Positions 7,771 to 16,417 of a stretch of 64,000 nucleotides of DNA are shown here, in pieces. The notes beneath the pieces are model-generated. The model was not told the origin of the DNA. It ran no database searches and saw only the letters and a program-made list of their open reading frames with translations. Each line of letters starts with the position of its first letter. Positions within the stretch are counted from its first letter, which is position 1. A program made the translations under genes and the position numbers. Location: positions 1 to 64,000 of the forward strand of contig QGON01000070.1 of assembly GCA_003660235.1 (NCBI GenBank), in the 5' to 3' direction. This DNA comes from a bacterium endosymbiont of Escarpia laminata. GTDB taxonomy: Bacteria > Pseudomonadota > Gammaproteobacteria > Chromatiales > Chromatiaceae.

Positions 7771-8981
7771 GCTTCATTCTCCTCTGGTTGCAGTCTCTCC
7801 CAGGTGTTCAGTCGATCCAATCCCCCGACCCGGGCCAGAAACTCACGGTCCACCTCCTTGGCCTCCTTGGGAAATATGCCCCCCGACAGTCCGGTCTGGT
7901 GGATCAGTACGTCGGCAACATGTACCGCACTCAGCGGACAAAAACAGTTGCCGCTGGAAAGTCCCGGCTGGTGATGAAAGGCGACTGCCTCCACAACAGA
8001 GTTGGGCAACGCCCAGAGCCCCAAGAGATATGCCCCTACCGCACCATGGGTGGTACCGTAAACCTCCTGTTCCGCCAGACATAGAGCCATATCCTGGTCT
8101 TTCGCCAGCGCCCTGACCTTTACATAATCTTCAGAAAAATTCTGTTCCAGGATCAGTATGCCGATATCGTGCAATATCCCAGCCAGGAAACAGTCGTCAG
8201 CCACCGCCTTGTCTGCCCCTTCAGCCTGCGCGATGCGCTGGGCCAGCCTGGCCACCACCAGACTATGATCCAGTAGAGACTCGATGGAGAAAATCGTGTC
8301 CTTGACCCGTTGTTGATCGAACTGGGAAAAGATACCGACCGAAAGCACGAGCGCCTTGAGAACATCAAGACCGAGCAATGTGGCTGCCTCTTTGCTGTCA
8401 GAGATATGTCGGCCAAGACCGAAGAAGGCGGAGTTTACCAGTTGCAGGATCTTTGCCGTCATGGCCGGATCCTTGCCGATAATCTCCCCTATTTCATAAA
8501 GTGAAGTCTCCGGGGAGCGCAGCTTGGTCATGATCTCCTGGTATGTCTTGGGGATACTGGGCAGACTCGTCATCCCGGTTACCAAGAAGTGAAGCTGCCC
8601 GTTACCCAGAAAGCGCTTGAGGGCAAAAGCGCGGTTCAAAGTCTCTTTCAGGGTATCGACGTCACAGGGTTTCGTCAGGAATTGATGGGCAGTACCGGCG
8701 GACTACATGATCAACTCCTCATCGGAATGACCGGAAAGAATGATGCGAACCAACTCTGGACGATCTGCTGCCAGTACACCCAGGAGTTCTGCTCCATTTA
8801 TTCCCGGCATCCGCATGTCTGTGACTATGGCATCGAAGTTTTTTTCATTGACCATCTTCAATGCCTCCGTGCCGCCATCCACAAACACCATCTCCCACTC
8901 CTTGCGCTGCCCCCGAAGCGACCGTTGCAAACCTTGTAGAACACTCCGTTCGTCATCCACAAACAAAATAGACTTTTTCAT
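7767..8981 (-). pseudogene. Receiver-HDOD response regulator, interrupted by an in-frame TAG
   Basis: The 92-aa frame (8703-8981) is a receiver domain (SILFVDDERSVLQ, IVTDMRMPG, IILSGHSDEELIM) that stops at TAG (8703-8705). Reading on in the same frame without any shift gives SAGTAHQFLTKPCDVDTLKE, the missing last third of the receiver with its conserved KP lysine, then the full HDOD domain (MTSLPSIPKTYQEIM, ILQLVNSAFFG, GILHDIGILIL, AVAFHHQPG). The whole would be about 404 aa. The position of the stop commonly holds a charged or polar residue (CAG or AAG one base away). The track's 290-aa ORF begins at TTG inside the receiver tail and is not a natural start. HDOD proteins act in signalling and motility control without known catalysis. 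The product is presumably truncated unless the stop is read through. Confidence 0.85.
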
Positions 8982-8993
8982 GGTTCTTCCCTT

Positions 8994-10982
8994 TTATGAG
9001 ACCACATTCTGCATAATCGGCAGGCGAATGGTGAAGGTGGTGCCTTTGCCCTCTTCACTCTCCACATCGATGGTGCCATCGTGCTTGTCCACGATTGCCG
9101 ACCAGGCAATCGTCAGCCCCTGGCCTGATCCCTTCCCCACCTCCTTGGTGGTAAAGAAGGGATCGAATATCCGTTTTTGAATCGCCTCCGGGATTCCTTT
9201 TCCGGTATCACTGACCCTGATCTCCGCCCACTCCCCGTCCTGCCGGGTGGTAATCCGGATCTCACCCTTCTCCCCACTCTCTCCCGCTACATCAGTAATC
9301 GCATGGGCCGCATTCACGATCAGATTCAGCATCACCTGGTTGAATTCACCGGCCAGCGCCGGCACCTGCGGCAGTGCGGGATCCAATGCAGTAATCAGCT
9401 CGGCACTGTATTTCCATTCGTTGCGTGAGACATCGATGGTAGTCTCGATCATCCTGTTGAGGTCCGTCGGTGTTTTCTCCGCCGTTCCTGGATGAGAGAA
9501 TTCCTTCATTGCCTGGACGATCCTGGCGATCCGTCCCAAACCCTCCAGGGATTGCTCGACGGCCTGGGGAATCTCCTCTTTCAGGTAGTCGATGTCGATC
9601 TCTTCTGCCAGCTCCTTCACCTCCTTGAGCTCTATCTGGGGGATAGGGCCATCGACTGCTGTCTCGACCAACCGATCATAGGCCACCAGCAAGCGGCCAT
9701 AGTCTGCAAAGGCTTCTCTTAGAAAGTGAGTGTTGTCGTTGACAAACTGGGTGGGGGTGTTGATCTCATGGGCAATACCGGCGGCAAGCTGTCCCACCGC
9801 TTCCAGTTTTTGGGCATGACGCAGTTGTACTTCCATGCTCTGGCGCTCTTCAAGGGACAACCTGTGTTCAATGTTGGAGCTGATATCCTGGCTGATAGCT
9901 TCGAGCAGAGAACCTTTTCCATATTCAAATAATTCCGATTCATCCGATGGACCTCCTGCCAGGTAGACGATGTCAATAGCTCCAACGGCCTCCCCATTGA
10001 TGATGATCGGAACAGACACTTTTTGCGGGCCGTCCTGATAGTGTTCTGTCTGATAGCATTCGTCATTAAAGGTGATTCTTGCGCAGGTCTCCCTCTCGTC
10101 CGACCATGAAGACAATACGGACATGAGGATGGCGTTAAAGACCTCCTCCAATGGACTAGCGGGATTGGCCAGGATTGACGAAACGAGATACAAGACCTGT
10201 AGTTCGTTAGCACGCTCGGACACACGCTGTTCCAGTGTCTCATTGAGTGCACTCAACTCAGCCTGGGTTTCTTGCCGGGCAGCCACCTCGTCCTGAAGTT
10301 GCTCCACATGTTCACTCAACTCATCGAGCAGGGCCTGGTTTTTAAACCGGTAGCCAAGCGACTCCCTGATGGTGTTGTGATAATTACGCGCAACCAGGAA
10401 CAATAAACTGGGATAGAGCAGCAGCAGGAGACCCAGACCGTCATAAGCCCCCTCTTTCTGAGCCAGCAGGATGCCGGCGATAGGCAGCAGAAGGGGAAAC
10501 AGGAAGGCGGCAAAAGTGGAGAGCCGGGGGGCGTTGGAAGAGATGGCTCCCGCGCCCATACCGGCCAGTGCGATAATCAGCAGCACCTGGTAGGCAACCG
10601 GCCATCCTGGACTCCATAAAGTGGCCACCGAGCCCCAGCAGATACCGGCGGAAAGTGCGCCTGCCGTATACAGCGTACCCCACCGACCAACGTTTATGCT
10701 GGTGACATCCACCCGTCGAAAAGCAGCAATCAGCAGCCCACGCAGGATGGTAACCAGCAGCAGCACGGAAAACCAGGCCAGCAGCCAGCCGTGATCCGCC
10801 GCCTGCCAGAGGAATCCCACCAGGATAAGGGCCACGATAAAGCTACCGCCAAGGGCCTCTGGTGCCTGCCGATACAACAGTCGGACCAGCTCAAGTTCGA
10901 TTTCCCGGGGTTTCCTGAGGTTGGCAGCAGCCCCCTGCTTAGCGTTACCAAACCCGCCAGACTGTTTATTTGCATCATTCAT
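8994..10982 (-). CDS. Membrane sensor histidine kinase with GAF-like domain
   Basis: This 662-aa kinase has about six hydrophobic segments in the N-terminal 220 residues (IVALILVGFLW through LLLLLYPSLLFLVA), probably a membrane-embedded sensor. A coiled coil follows (LSEHVEQLQDEVAARQETQA), then a GAF-like domain (about 265-375). The H-box is AAGIAHEINTPTQFVND, and the HATPase boxes are N (NQVMLNLIVNAAHAI), G1 (VSDTGKGIPE), F (FDPFFTTKEVGKGSG) and G2 (GQGLTIAW). It overlaps the upstream kinase stop by eight bases and is followed 12 bases later by the HDOD regulator. Its kinase core is closely similar to the upstream kinase's, so one arose by duplication. The likely phosphotransfer partners are the two downstream receivers. 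Confidence 0.9.
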   Translation of the reverse strand: MNDANKQSGGFGNAKQGAAANLRKPREIELELVRLLYRQAPEALGGSFIVALILVGFLWQAADHGWLLAWFSVLLLVTILRGLLIAAFRRVDVTSINVGRWGTLYTAGALSAGICWGSVATLWSPGWPVAYQVLLIIALAGMGAGAISSNAPRLSTFAAFLFPLLLPIAGILLAQKEGAYDGLGLLLLLYPSLLFLVARNYHNTIRESLGYRFKNQALLDELSEHVEQLQDEVAARQETQAELSALNETLEQRVSERANELQVLYLVSSILANPASPLEEVFNAILMSVLSSWSDERETCARITFNDECYQTEHYQDGPQKVSVPIIINGEAVGAIDIVYLAGGPSDESELFEYGKGSLLEAISQDISSNIEHRLSLEERQSMEVQLRHAQKLEAVGQLAAGIAHEINTPTQFVNDNTHFLREAFADYGRLLVAYDRLVETAVDGPIPQIELKEVKELAEEIDIDYLKEEIPQAVEQSLEGLGRIARIVQAMKEFSHPGTAEKTPTDLNRMIETTIDVSRNEWKYSAELITALDPALPQVPALAGEFNQVMLNLIVNAAHAITDVAGESGEKGEIRITTRQDGEWAEIRVSDTGKGIPEAIQKRIFDPFFTTKEVGKGSGQGLTIAWSAIVDKHDGTIDVESEEGKGTTFTIRLPIMQNVVS

Positions 10983-12816
10983 GGTGCAACTTTCCTTCGG
11001 GCTTCACTGGCAGCCGGATAATGAAGGTTGTGCCTTTGCCCTCTTCGCTCTCTACATCGATGGCGCCGCCGTGCTTGTCCACGATTACCGACCAGGCGAC
11101 CGACAGCCCCTGGCCTGTTCCCTTTCCCACCTCTTTGGTGGTAAAGAAGGGATCGAATATCCGTTTTTGAATCGCCTTCGGAACCCCTTTCCCCGTATCG
11201 CTAATGGTGATCTCCGCCCACTCCCCATCCCGCCGGGTGGTAATCCGGATCTCACCCATCTCTCCACTCTCTCCCACTACATCACCAATCGCATGGGCCG
11301 CGTTCACGATCAGGTTCAACATCACCTGGTTGAATTCACCGACCAGCACCGGCACCTGCGGCAGTGCGGGATCCAACTCCGTAATCAGCTCAGCACTGTA
11401 CTTCCATTCGCTGCGGGAGACATCGATGGCGGTCTCGATCGCCCGATTGAGGTCGGTCGGTGTCTTCTCCTCCGTTCCCGGGTGGGAGAACTCCTTCATC
11501 GCCCGCACGATTCGGGTAATCCGCTCCAATCCCTCCAGAGACTGTTCGACGGCTTGTGGAATCTCCTCTTTCAGGTAGTCGAGGTCGATCTCTTCCGCCA
11601 GTGTCCTGACTTCATCCACCAGCGCCTCCGGAACGGTTCCGCTGACTGCTGCATCGGTCAGCCGGTCATAAGCCGTGAGGAGTCGACCGTAGCCTGTAAA
11701 GGCCTCTTGGAGAAAACGCGTGTTATCGCTGACGAACTGGGTCGGCGTATTGATCTCATGGGCTATGCCTGCGGCAAGCTGCCCCACTGCCTCCAGTTTC
11801 TGGGCATGGCGCAACTGGACCTCCATCATTTGTCGCTCCTGCTCGGCCGTCTTCTGTTCGGTGATGTCCCAGAAGATGACGAGAATGCCGGTGGATTTGC
11901 CTTGTTCGTCTTTCAGAGGCGTCTTGACGGTGTGGATGTAGCGTTCTTCACCATCCTTGATGTAGCGCTCATCCAGCTCCTTGATCTTTCCCGACTCCAT
12001 GACGCTCTTATCATCAGTCCGGTATTGTTCTGCCAGCTCTACCGGGTGAAAGTCATAGTCGCTCCTTCCCACCAACGTTGCCGGCGTGATCCCGAGATCA
12101 GCGGCATATTGCCGGTTGCAGGAGACGTAGACCGAGTTGGTGTCCTTGTAAAAGATCCGTTGCGGGAGATTGTCAACCAGCGTCCGGTAGGTATTTCTGC
12201 TTTTGCGCAGGTCCTTCTCCAACTGTTTGCGCTCAGTGATATCCCTGAATGTGACCACGGCCCCTACGGTTTTATCCTCTTCCCGGATTGGTGTGCTGAC
12301 AAATTCCACTTGGAAGCCAGTGCCGTCTTTCCTCCAGAAGAACTCGCCCTCCACTCTGTGGACCTTCCCGTCCCGGTACGTGGCGCAGATGGGACACTCC
12401 TCGACAGGATAAGGGCTGCCATCCCGCTTGGTATGGTGAAAGATTTCATGCTGAGCCCGGCCGATCAGGTCCTTTGGTTTGTGGCCAACCATCCTGGCTG
12501 CGGTGGCATTGATAAAGGTCGTACGCCCCTGTCTATCCACCCCGAAGATCCCTTCACCAGCCGCATTCAAAAGCAGTGCGTTTTGCCGACCAATCTGTGC
12601 CAGTTCCTGTTCGGCCTGATCACGCGCCCTGATATAGGGCTTGATCACCCAATAACTCATGATGGGTGAGACAATCAGGACCAAAACGAAGGCATCGATG
12701 GCTGCTTCCATGCCCGGGGAGGGAATTGGACCCAATACGGACAGGCCCAGCATGATTATGCCTTCAACAAGGAAGACGATGATGGCGATTCGCAGTACTA
12801 GTTGGATATTATTCAT
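10975..12816 (-). CDS. Membrane PAS-PAS sensor histidine kinase
   Basis: I take the ATG at 12816 (MNNIQLVLRIAIIVFLVEGI); the track's earlier start is a TTG six codons upstream. The 613-aa protein has two membrane helices (about 8-30 and 42-65), then PAS 1 (LLLNAAGEGIFGVDRQGRTT, with PAC motif FRDITERK), PAS 2 (DNLPQRIFYKDTNSVYVSCN, with FWDITEQK), H-box AAGIAHEINTPTQFVSD and a full HATPase domain (NLIVNAAHAI, ISDTGKGVPK, FDPFFTTKEVGKGTGQG). PAS 1 contains CPIC in VEECPICATYRDG, which might bind metal or haem, but this is a guess. It is the first intact gene of the operon. A long opposite-strand ORF (10921-12669) is a shadow. Confidence 0.9.
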   Translation of the reverse strand: MNNIQLVLRIAIIVFLVEGIIMLGLSVLGPIPSPGMEAAIDAFVLVLIVSPIMSYWVIKPYIRARDQAEQELAQIGRQNALLLNAAGEGIFGVDRQGRTTFINATAARMVGHKPKDLIGRAQHEIFHHTKRDGSPYPVEECPICATYRDGKVHRVEGEFFWRKDGTGFQVEFVSTPIREEDKTVGAVVTFRDITERKQLEKDLRKSRNTYRTLVDNLPQRIFYKDTNSVYVSCNRQYAADLGITPATLVGRSDYDFHPVELAEQYRTDDKSVMESGKIKELDERYIKDGEERYIHTVKTPLKDEQGKSTGILVIFWDITEQKTAEQERQMMEVQLRHAQKLEAVGQLAAGIAHEINTPTQFVSDNTRFLQEAFTGYGRLLTAYDRLTDAAVSGTVPEALVDEVRTLAEEIDLDYLKEEIPQAVEQSLEGLERITRIVRAMKEFSHPGTEEKTPTDLNRAIETAIDVSRSEWKYSAELITELDPALPQVPVLVGEFNQVMLNLIVNAAHAIGDVVGESGEMGEIRITTRRDGEWAEITISDTGKGVPKAIQKRIFDPFFTTKEVGKGTGQGLSVAWSVIVDKHGGAIDVESEEGKGTTFIIRLPVKPEGKLHHE

Positions 12817-12843
12817 GAGTGTCCGTACCCTCAAATGAAGGAT

Positions 12844-12915
12844 TTATTTCTTTTCCTTCATCCTAGTGAGGCGATGGGTTCCGGCGTCATCCACAAACAG
12901 AACAGGATTTTTCAT
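12844..12915 (-). pseudogene. Response-regulator remnant (23 codons)
   Basis: ATG at 12915 reads MKNPVLFVDDAGTHRLTRMK and stops at 12844. The first ten residues are the exact opening of a receiver domain (compare MKKSILFVDDERS and MSEKILFVDDEPN in this operon). The rest is unrelated, so a receiver gene has been deleted down to its beginning. It lies between the sigma-28-like promoter and the PAS-PAS kinase and marks what was the first gene of the operon. Confidence 0.6.
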
Positions 12916-12992
12916 GGCGCGCCAGGCATGGTGCGTAGCGCCTTGACTAGCTCCCTTCCTTTCCGATAAAAAATTTCATTGATGTATGGATG

Positions 12993-13019
12993 CTATCGTC
13001 AGATAGTGAAGAATCTTTA
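12993..13019 (-). promoter_or_regulatory. Sigma-28 (FliA)-like promoter for the two-component operon
   Basis: On the minus strand TAAAGATT, 11 bases, GACGATAG. The FliA consensus is TAAAGTTT-N11-GCCGATAA, so there are 7/8 and 6/8 matches with exact spacing. It lies 78 bases before the response-regulator remnant and about 180 bases before the PAS-PAS kinase start. Confidence 0.55.
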
Positions 13020-13438
13020 GGACATCGCGAACAATTGATTTTTCCTCTCTCCTGAAGAATTTCGATGCATTCACTGCCAGCCGTGAAAGATTAAAAGCCG
13101 AGGCTGGCCCCCTCCTGGATCAACAACTGGAGAGAGACGAAGGGCAAGTGGAATTGAAATCTGAAGGCGTCACGCTGAAACAGACGCTGAATGAAGAAGG
13201 TGAATAATTGAGACACTCACAAAGAGCCGAAAAAGAAGTCCGACGGTCAGTGAAATACAGTGAAAGGACAGGAAATCCAGCCTTACGACACCGATAATCG
13301 AACCCTCGTAACCTCTTTAGGGAAATTCTGATTAATTGGGTCATTGTCATCTCTCCCTACGGTCGAGATGACAATGAATCAGAGGCTCCTAAGCAAACCG
13401 CCTGTCCAAAGTTGACTTACTCTTCACCCATTCACCGA
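13020..13438. other. Intergenic stretch with a decayed open frame
   Basis: No complete gene. A plus-strand open frame without a start codon runs to a TAA at 13205 and includes FDAFTASRERLKAEAGPLLD and VELKSEGVTLKQTLNEEGE. The composition looks protein-like, but I recognise no family, so it may be a gene scar. A palindrome follows at 13341-13377, beyond the end of sbcB. Confidence 0.35.
13341..13377. repeat. 13-bp hairpin downstream of sbcB
   Basis: TCATTGTCATCTC pairs with GAGATGACAATGA around an 11-base loop. It lies about 60 bases past the sbcB stop. There is no T-run on either side, so it is a 3'-end stabilising hairpin or a dispersed palindrome, not a canonical intrinsic terminator. Confidence 0.6.
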
Positions 13439-14872
13439 TTAACCTGCCAGCTTCTCCGCCCAGGCCAGCAGTTCAGGGATGATTCTGCGCTTCTCCGGCG
13501 GCAGGGATTCGTCCATTTCCATCTCATCCAGACACGCCAGGTAGTCATCCATCGGCAACCCTGCCCCCTCACCCGGCTCAAACAGCCGGGCCTGCCGATA
13601 CTCCTCCCAGCGCCCCCGTTCTTCCTCTGAGAGTGTCTCCGGCCAGTTGCGGGCACGGTAACGAAACAACATCTCCGGTAGCCGCTGATCATCAAAGACC
13701 TGGGAGAAACTGCTCAGATCGCCAGGGACTGTAGCCTTGATCTGTTCCATGCGGCGACGATCATCCGCACTGAAAAAACCACCACCATAGAGATTCTGAT
13801 CGGGATCCGACACCTTTTCAAAGGTGGTCATTTGATGGATGCGGCCGAGCTTTTCCTTCAAACCATCCGCCGCCAGCAAGGTTTGCCTATGCTGCTCACC
13901 CTGTCTGACATCGACCTGCCAGCGTTCGGCAGCCTCTTCTGAGAGGGTATTCACCGGCACCACCACCGGACACTTATTGAGATGCACCGTCTTCAGGGGC
14001 ATCCTCTCCACCCCCTCAGGCAGATCTGCCGCCGGGGTAAAGAGGCGCTGGTGGATCTCATCCTCACTCAGGGTGAGCAGTGGCGTCGGGTCATAACGAA
14101 GATCGAAAACAATCACACCATTGGAGTTGGTGGGATGAGCTGCCAGGGGCATTACCATCGCGATGCAACCGTGCTCGGAAGGATACATCGATGAGACATG
14201 CAGCACCGGCTTGCGTGCCTGCAGATTCAACAACTCCCCCACTGCCTGTTTCTTGCGTAGCCGGAAGATATAGTCGTAAAGCCGCGGCTGTTTCTCCTTC
14301 ACCAGCCGGGCCATGGCAATGGTGGCATGCACATCCGAGAGCGCATCGTGAGCCGATTGATGGGAGATACCATTGGCGGCGGTCAAGTGCTCCAGACGAA
14401 AACTGGGTTTGCCGTCCGGGTGCCGGGGCCATTCGATCCCTTCAGGACGCAGTGCATGGGTCAACCTGACCATGTCGATGATGTCCCAGCGGGAATTGCC
14501 ATTCTGCCACTCACGGGCATAGGGATCGATAAAGTTACGGTAGAACCCGTAACGGGTGACTTCGTCATCGAAACGGATCGTGTTGTACCCCACCCCACAA
14601 GTGCCGGGGCGGGCCATCTCCTGGTGAATGCGTCCCATGAATTCTGCTTCGACCAGCCCCTCTGCCAATGCCTTCTGCGGGGTGATACCGGTCACCATGC
14701 AGGCCTCCGGCTGGGGCAGCATGTCATCGGCGGGTTTGCAGTAGATGACCAGCGGCTCCCCCACCGGGTTCAGATCCTCATCCGTGCGCAGCCCGGCAAA
14801 CTGGGCAGCCCGGTCCCAACGGGGAGTTGCGCCCCAGGTCTCATAGTCGTGCCAGTAGAAGGAGAATGTCAT
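13439..14872 (-). CDS. sbcB: Exodeoxyribonuclease I
   Basis: This 477-aa protein matches ExoI in length and layout. ExoI is a 3'-5' single-strand DNA exonuclease in recombination and mismatch repair. The DEDDh exonuclease motifs are visible: ExoI block FYWHDYETWGATP, ExoII GYNTIRFDDEVTRYGFYRN, and ExoIII HDALSDVHATIAMARLV with the catalytic His. An SH3-like and helical C-terminal part carries FRYRARNWPETLSEEERGRW, typical of the family. In E. coli the first motif has D-x-E-T; here it is DYETWG. It is a single gene with its own upstream region and no obvious operon partner. Confidence 0.93.
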   Translation of the reverse strand: MTFSFYWHDYETWGATPRWDRAAQFAGLRTDEDLNPVGEPLVIYCKPADDMLPQPEACMVTGITPQKALAEGLVEAEFMGRIHQEMARPGTCGVGYNTIRFDDEVTRYGFYRNFIDPYAREWQNGNSRWDIIDMVRLTHALRPEGIEWPRHPDGKPSFRLEHLTAANGISHQSAHDALSDVHATIAMARLVKEKQPRLYDYIFRLRKKQAVGELLNLQARKPVLHVSSMYPSEHGCIAMVMPLAAHPTNSNGVIVFDLRYDPTPLLTLSEDEIHQRLFTPAADLPEGVERMPLKTVHLNKCPVVVPVNTLSEEAAERWQVDVRQGEQHRQTLLAADGLKEKLGRIHQMTTFEKVSDPDQNLYGGGFFSADDRRRMEQIKATVPGDLSSFSQVFDDQRLPEMLFRYRARNWPETLSEEERGRWEEYRQARLFEPGEGAGLPMDDYLACLDEMEMDESLPPEKRRIIPELLAWAEKLAG

Positions 14873-15032
14873 GGGGGGTAGTGCCCTATCAATGTAATTA
14901 TTACGGGTTCAGCCGCTCATCCCAAGCAAAGCCCAGGGAGAAAAAAGGAAAAGATTATCTGACCCTAAGTTCACTTAATCAACACAAAAATCATCTCTTT
15001 CGAATAAATGCATTAGCAAACCCTGTTTTGCT

Positions 15033-15059
15033 TAAAGGTTTTAAAGGAAGGGCCGATAG
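15033..15059 (+). promoter_or_regulatory. Sigma-28 (FliA) promoter for the binding protein-chemoreceptor pair
   Basis: TAAAGGTT, 11 bases, GCCGATAG: 7/8 matches in each half of the FliA consensus and the exact spacer. It lies 110 bases before the ATG at 15169. It is one of the best sigma-28 matches in the window, comparable with flgM's. Confidence 0.75.
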
Positions 15060-15168
15060 ATATGTTCAGTAGCGGGTTTCGGACCAAGGATGACCCACTT
15101 TCTGGCTTGGGTATTGACTTAATTTGTTAACCCTATACCCGGTTTTTCAAGGATTTACAGGAGCTGTA

Positions 15169-16344
15169 ATGAACACACCATTTCTTTCTCATTTTCGTAA
15201 AACTGCCATTTCTCTGCTGATCACTTGCACATTTGGCTTTTCTGCTGCTCAGGCGGCTGAGATCAAGGTGGGCATGTCAACCGCCCTGAGTGGCCCTGCC
15301 CAAGCCTTGGGTCAGGACATGAAACAAGGCATTGAAGCATATTTCAACCAAGTCAATAAAAAAGGAATCAATGGCAATACCCTGAAACTGGTTGCCCTGG
15401 ATGATGGCTATGAGCCTGCCAAGGCCGCCCCAAACATGCACAAACTTATCGATGACGAGAAGGTGGTAGCAGTGATGGGGAATGTTGGAACACCCACTGC
15501 GATCGTCAGCGTGCCGATCTCCAATGAGAAAAAGACGCTCTTGTTTGGCGCCTTCACAGGGGCTGGTGTTCTACGCCAATCCCCACCTGACCGCTACATC
15601 ATCAATTACCGGGCAAGCTATGCGGAAGAGACAGCGGCGATGATCGATGGTCTTCTCTCCTCTGGAATCAAAGCCGAAGAGATCGCCTTCTTTACCCAAA
15701 ATGACGGTTACGGTGATGCAGGTTACAAAGGCGCAATGAAGGCTCTGAAGACCAAAGGCGTTGCAAATCCTGAAAAACTGACACACGGCCGCTACACCCG
15801 TAACACGCTGAATGTGGAAGAGGGTCTGGGAACCATCCTTGATGCTGAGGTTGAGCCCAAGGCAATTATCATGGTGGGAGCCTATGGACCCTGCGCCAAG
15901 TTTATAAAAATGGCCAAGGAAGAGCTGCCGGACGCCAAGTTCCTGAATGTCTCATTTGTCGGCAGCACTGCGCTGGCCAAGGCACTGGGCGACAAGGGTG
16001 ACGGCGTCATCGTGACTCAGGTGGTACCGCACTTCAATACCGACCATGCCACAGTGAAAGAGTATCGTGATGCTCTCAAAGCCTATGATGCCAATGCCAA
16101 GCCTGGTTTTGTTTCACTGGAGGGTTATCTGGTAGCCAAGCTGTTTGCTGAAGGTCTAAAAAATGCCGGTTCCAACCCCAACAGAGAGAGCATCGTAGAT
16201 GGGCTGGAGTCTCTGAACGCTCCTAACATTGATATCGGCAGCAAGGTTAGTTTCAGCAAGACAGAGCATCAAGCAAGCCACAAATTGTGGCCGACCATGA
16301 TCAAGCAGGGACAGTTTGTCTCCTTCAACTGGTCTGAAATCTGA
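15169..16344 (+). CDS. Periplasmic branched-chain-amino-acid-type binding protein (orphan)
   Basis: I start at ATG 15169 (MNTPFLSHFRKTAISLL), which has AGGAG upstream; the track's 15124 start adds 15 unlikely residues. A signal peptide of about 30 residues (cleavage near AQAAEIK) leads into a type I periplasmic-binding fold (Peripla_BP_6): IKVGMSTALSGPAQALGQDM, GIEAYFNQVNKKGING, LVALDDGYEPAKA, GNVGTPTAIVSVPI. LivJ-type proteins bind amino acids, amides, urea or other small polar ligands. No ABC permease or ATPase genes are nearby. The next gene is a chemoreceptor, and both lie behind a sigma-28 promoter, so I infer a ligand-binding role in taxis rather than uptake. The ligand is unknown. Confidence 0.85.
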   Translation: MNTPFLSHFRKTAISLLITCTFGFSAAQAAEIKVGMSTALSGPAQALGQDMKQGIEAYFNQVNKKGINGNTLKLVALDDGYEPAKAAPNMHKLIDDEKVVAVMGNVGTPTAIVSVPISNEKKTLLFGAFTGAGVLRQSPPDRYIINYRASYAEETAAMIDGLLSSGIKAEEIAFFTQNDGYGDAGYKGAMKALKTKGVANPEKLTHGRYTRNTLNVEEGLGTILDAEVEPKAIIMVGAYGPCAKFIKMAKEELPDAKFLNVSFVGSTALAKALGDKGDGVIVTQVVPHFNTDHATVKEYRDALKAYDANAKPGFVSLEGYLVAKLFAEGLKNAGSNPNRESIVDGLESLNAPNIDIGSKVSFSKTEHQASHKLWPTMIKQGQFVSFNWSEI

Positions 16345-16351
16345 ACCTGAA

Positions 16352-16382
16352 GCGGGAGAGGTGTGATGGCCACCCCTCCCGC
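16352..16382 (+). terminator. Intercistronic hairpin between binding protein and chemoreceptor
   Basis: GCGGGAG-A-GGTG pairs with CACC-C-CTCCCGC around a seven-base loop, followed by AACTGTTTT. It may be a partial terminator or an mRNA-stabilising hairpin that makes the binding protein more abundant than the receptor. Confidence 0.5.
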
Positions 16383-16417
16383 AACTGTTTTGGGTTGCTC
16401 GCTGCATTAAGGAAATA

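Noticed and set aside
8703-8705. TAG as pyrrolysine or programmed readthrough
   Set aside because: No PYLIS-like element or pyl genes seen and HDOD regulators do not use pyrrolysine; a simple nonsense change or error is more likely.
10921-12669. Long 582-aa plus-strand ORF
   Set aside because: Exactly opposite the PAS-PAS histidine kinase, whose domains are unmistakable; the plus-strand frame shows no domain, signal or ribosome site. A GC-bias shadow.
13341-13377. Rho-independent terminator of sbcB
   Set aside because: The stem is strong but no T-run follows on either strand, so it is listed only as a hairpin.
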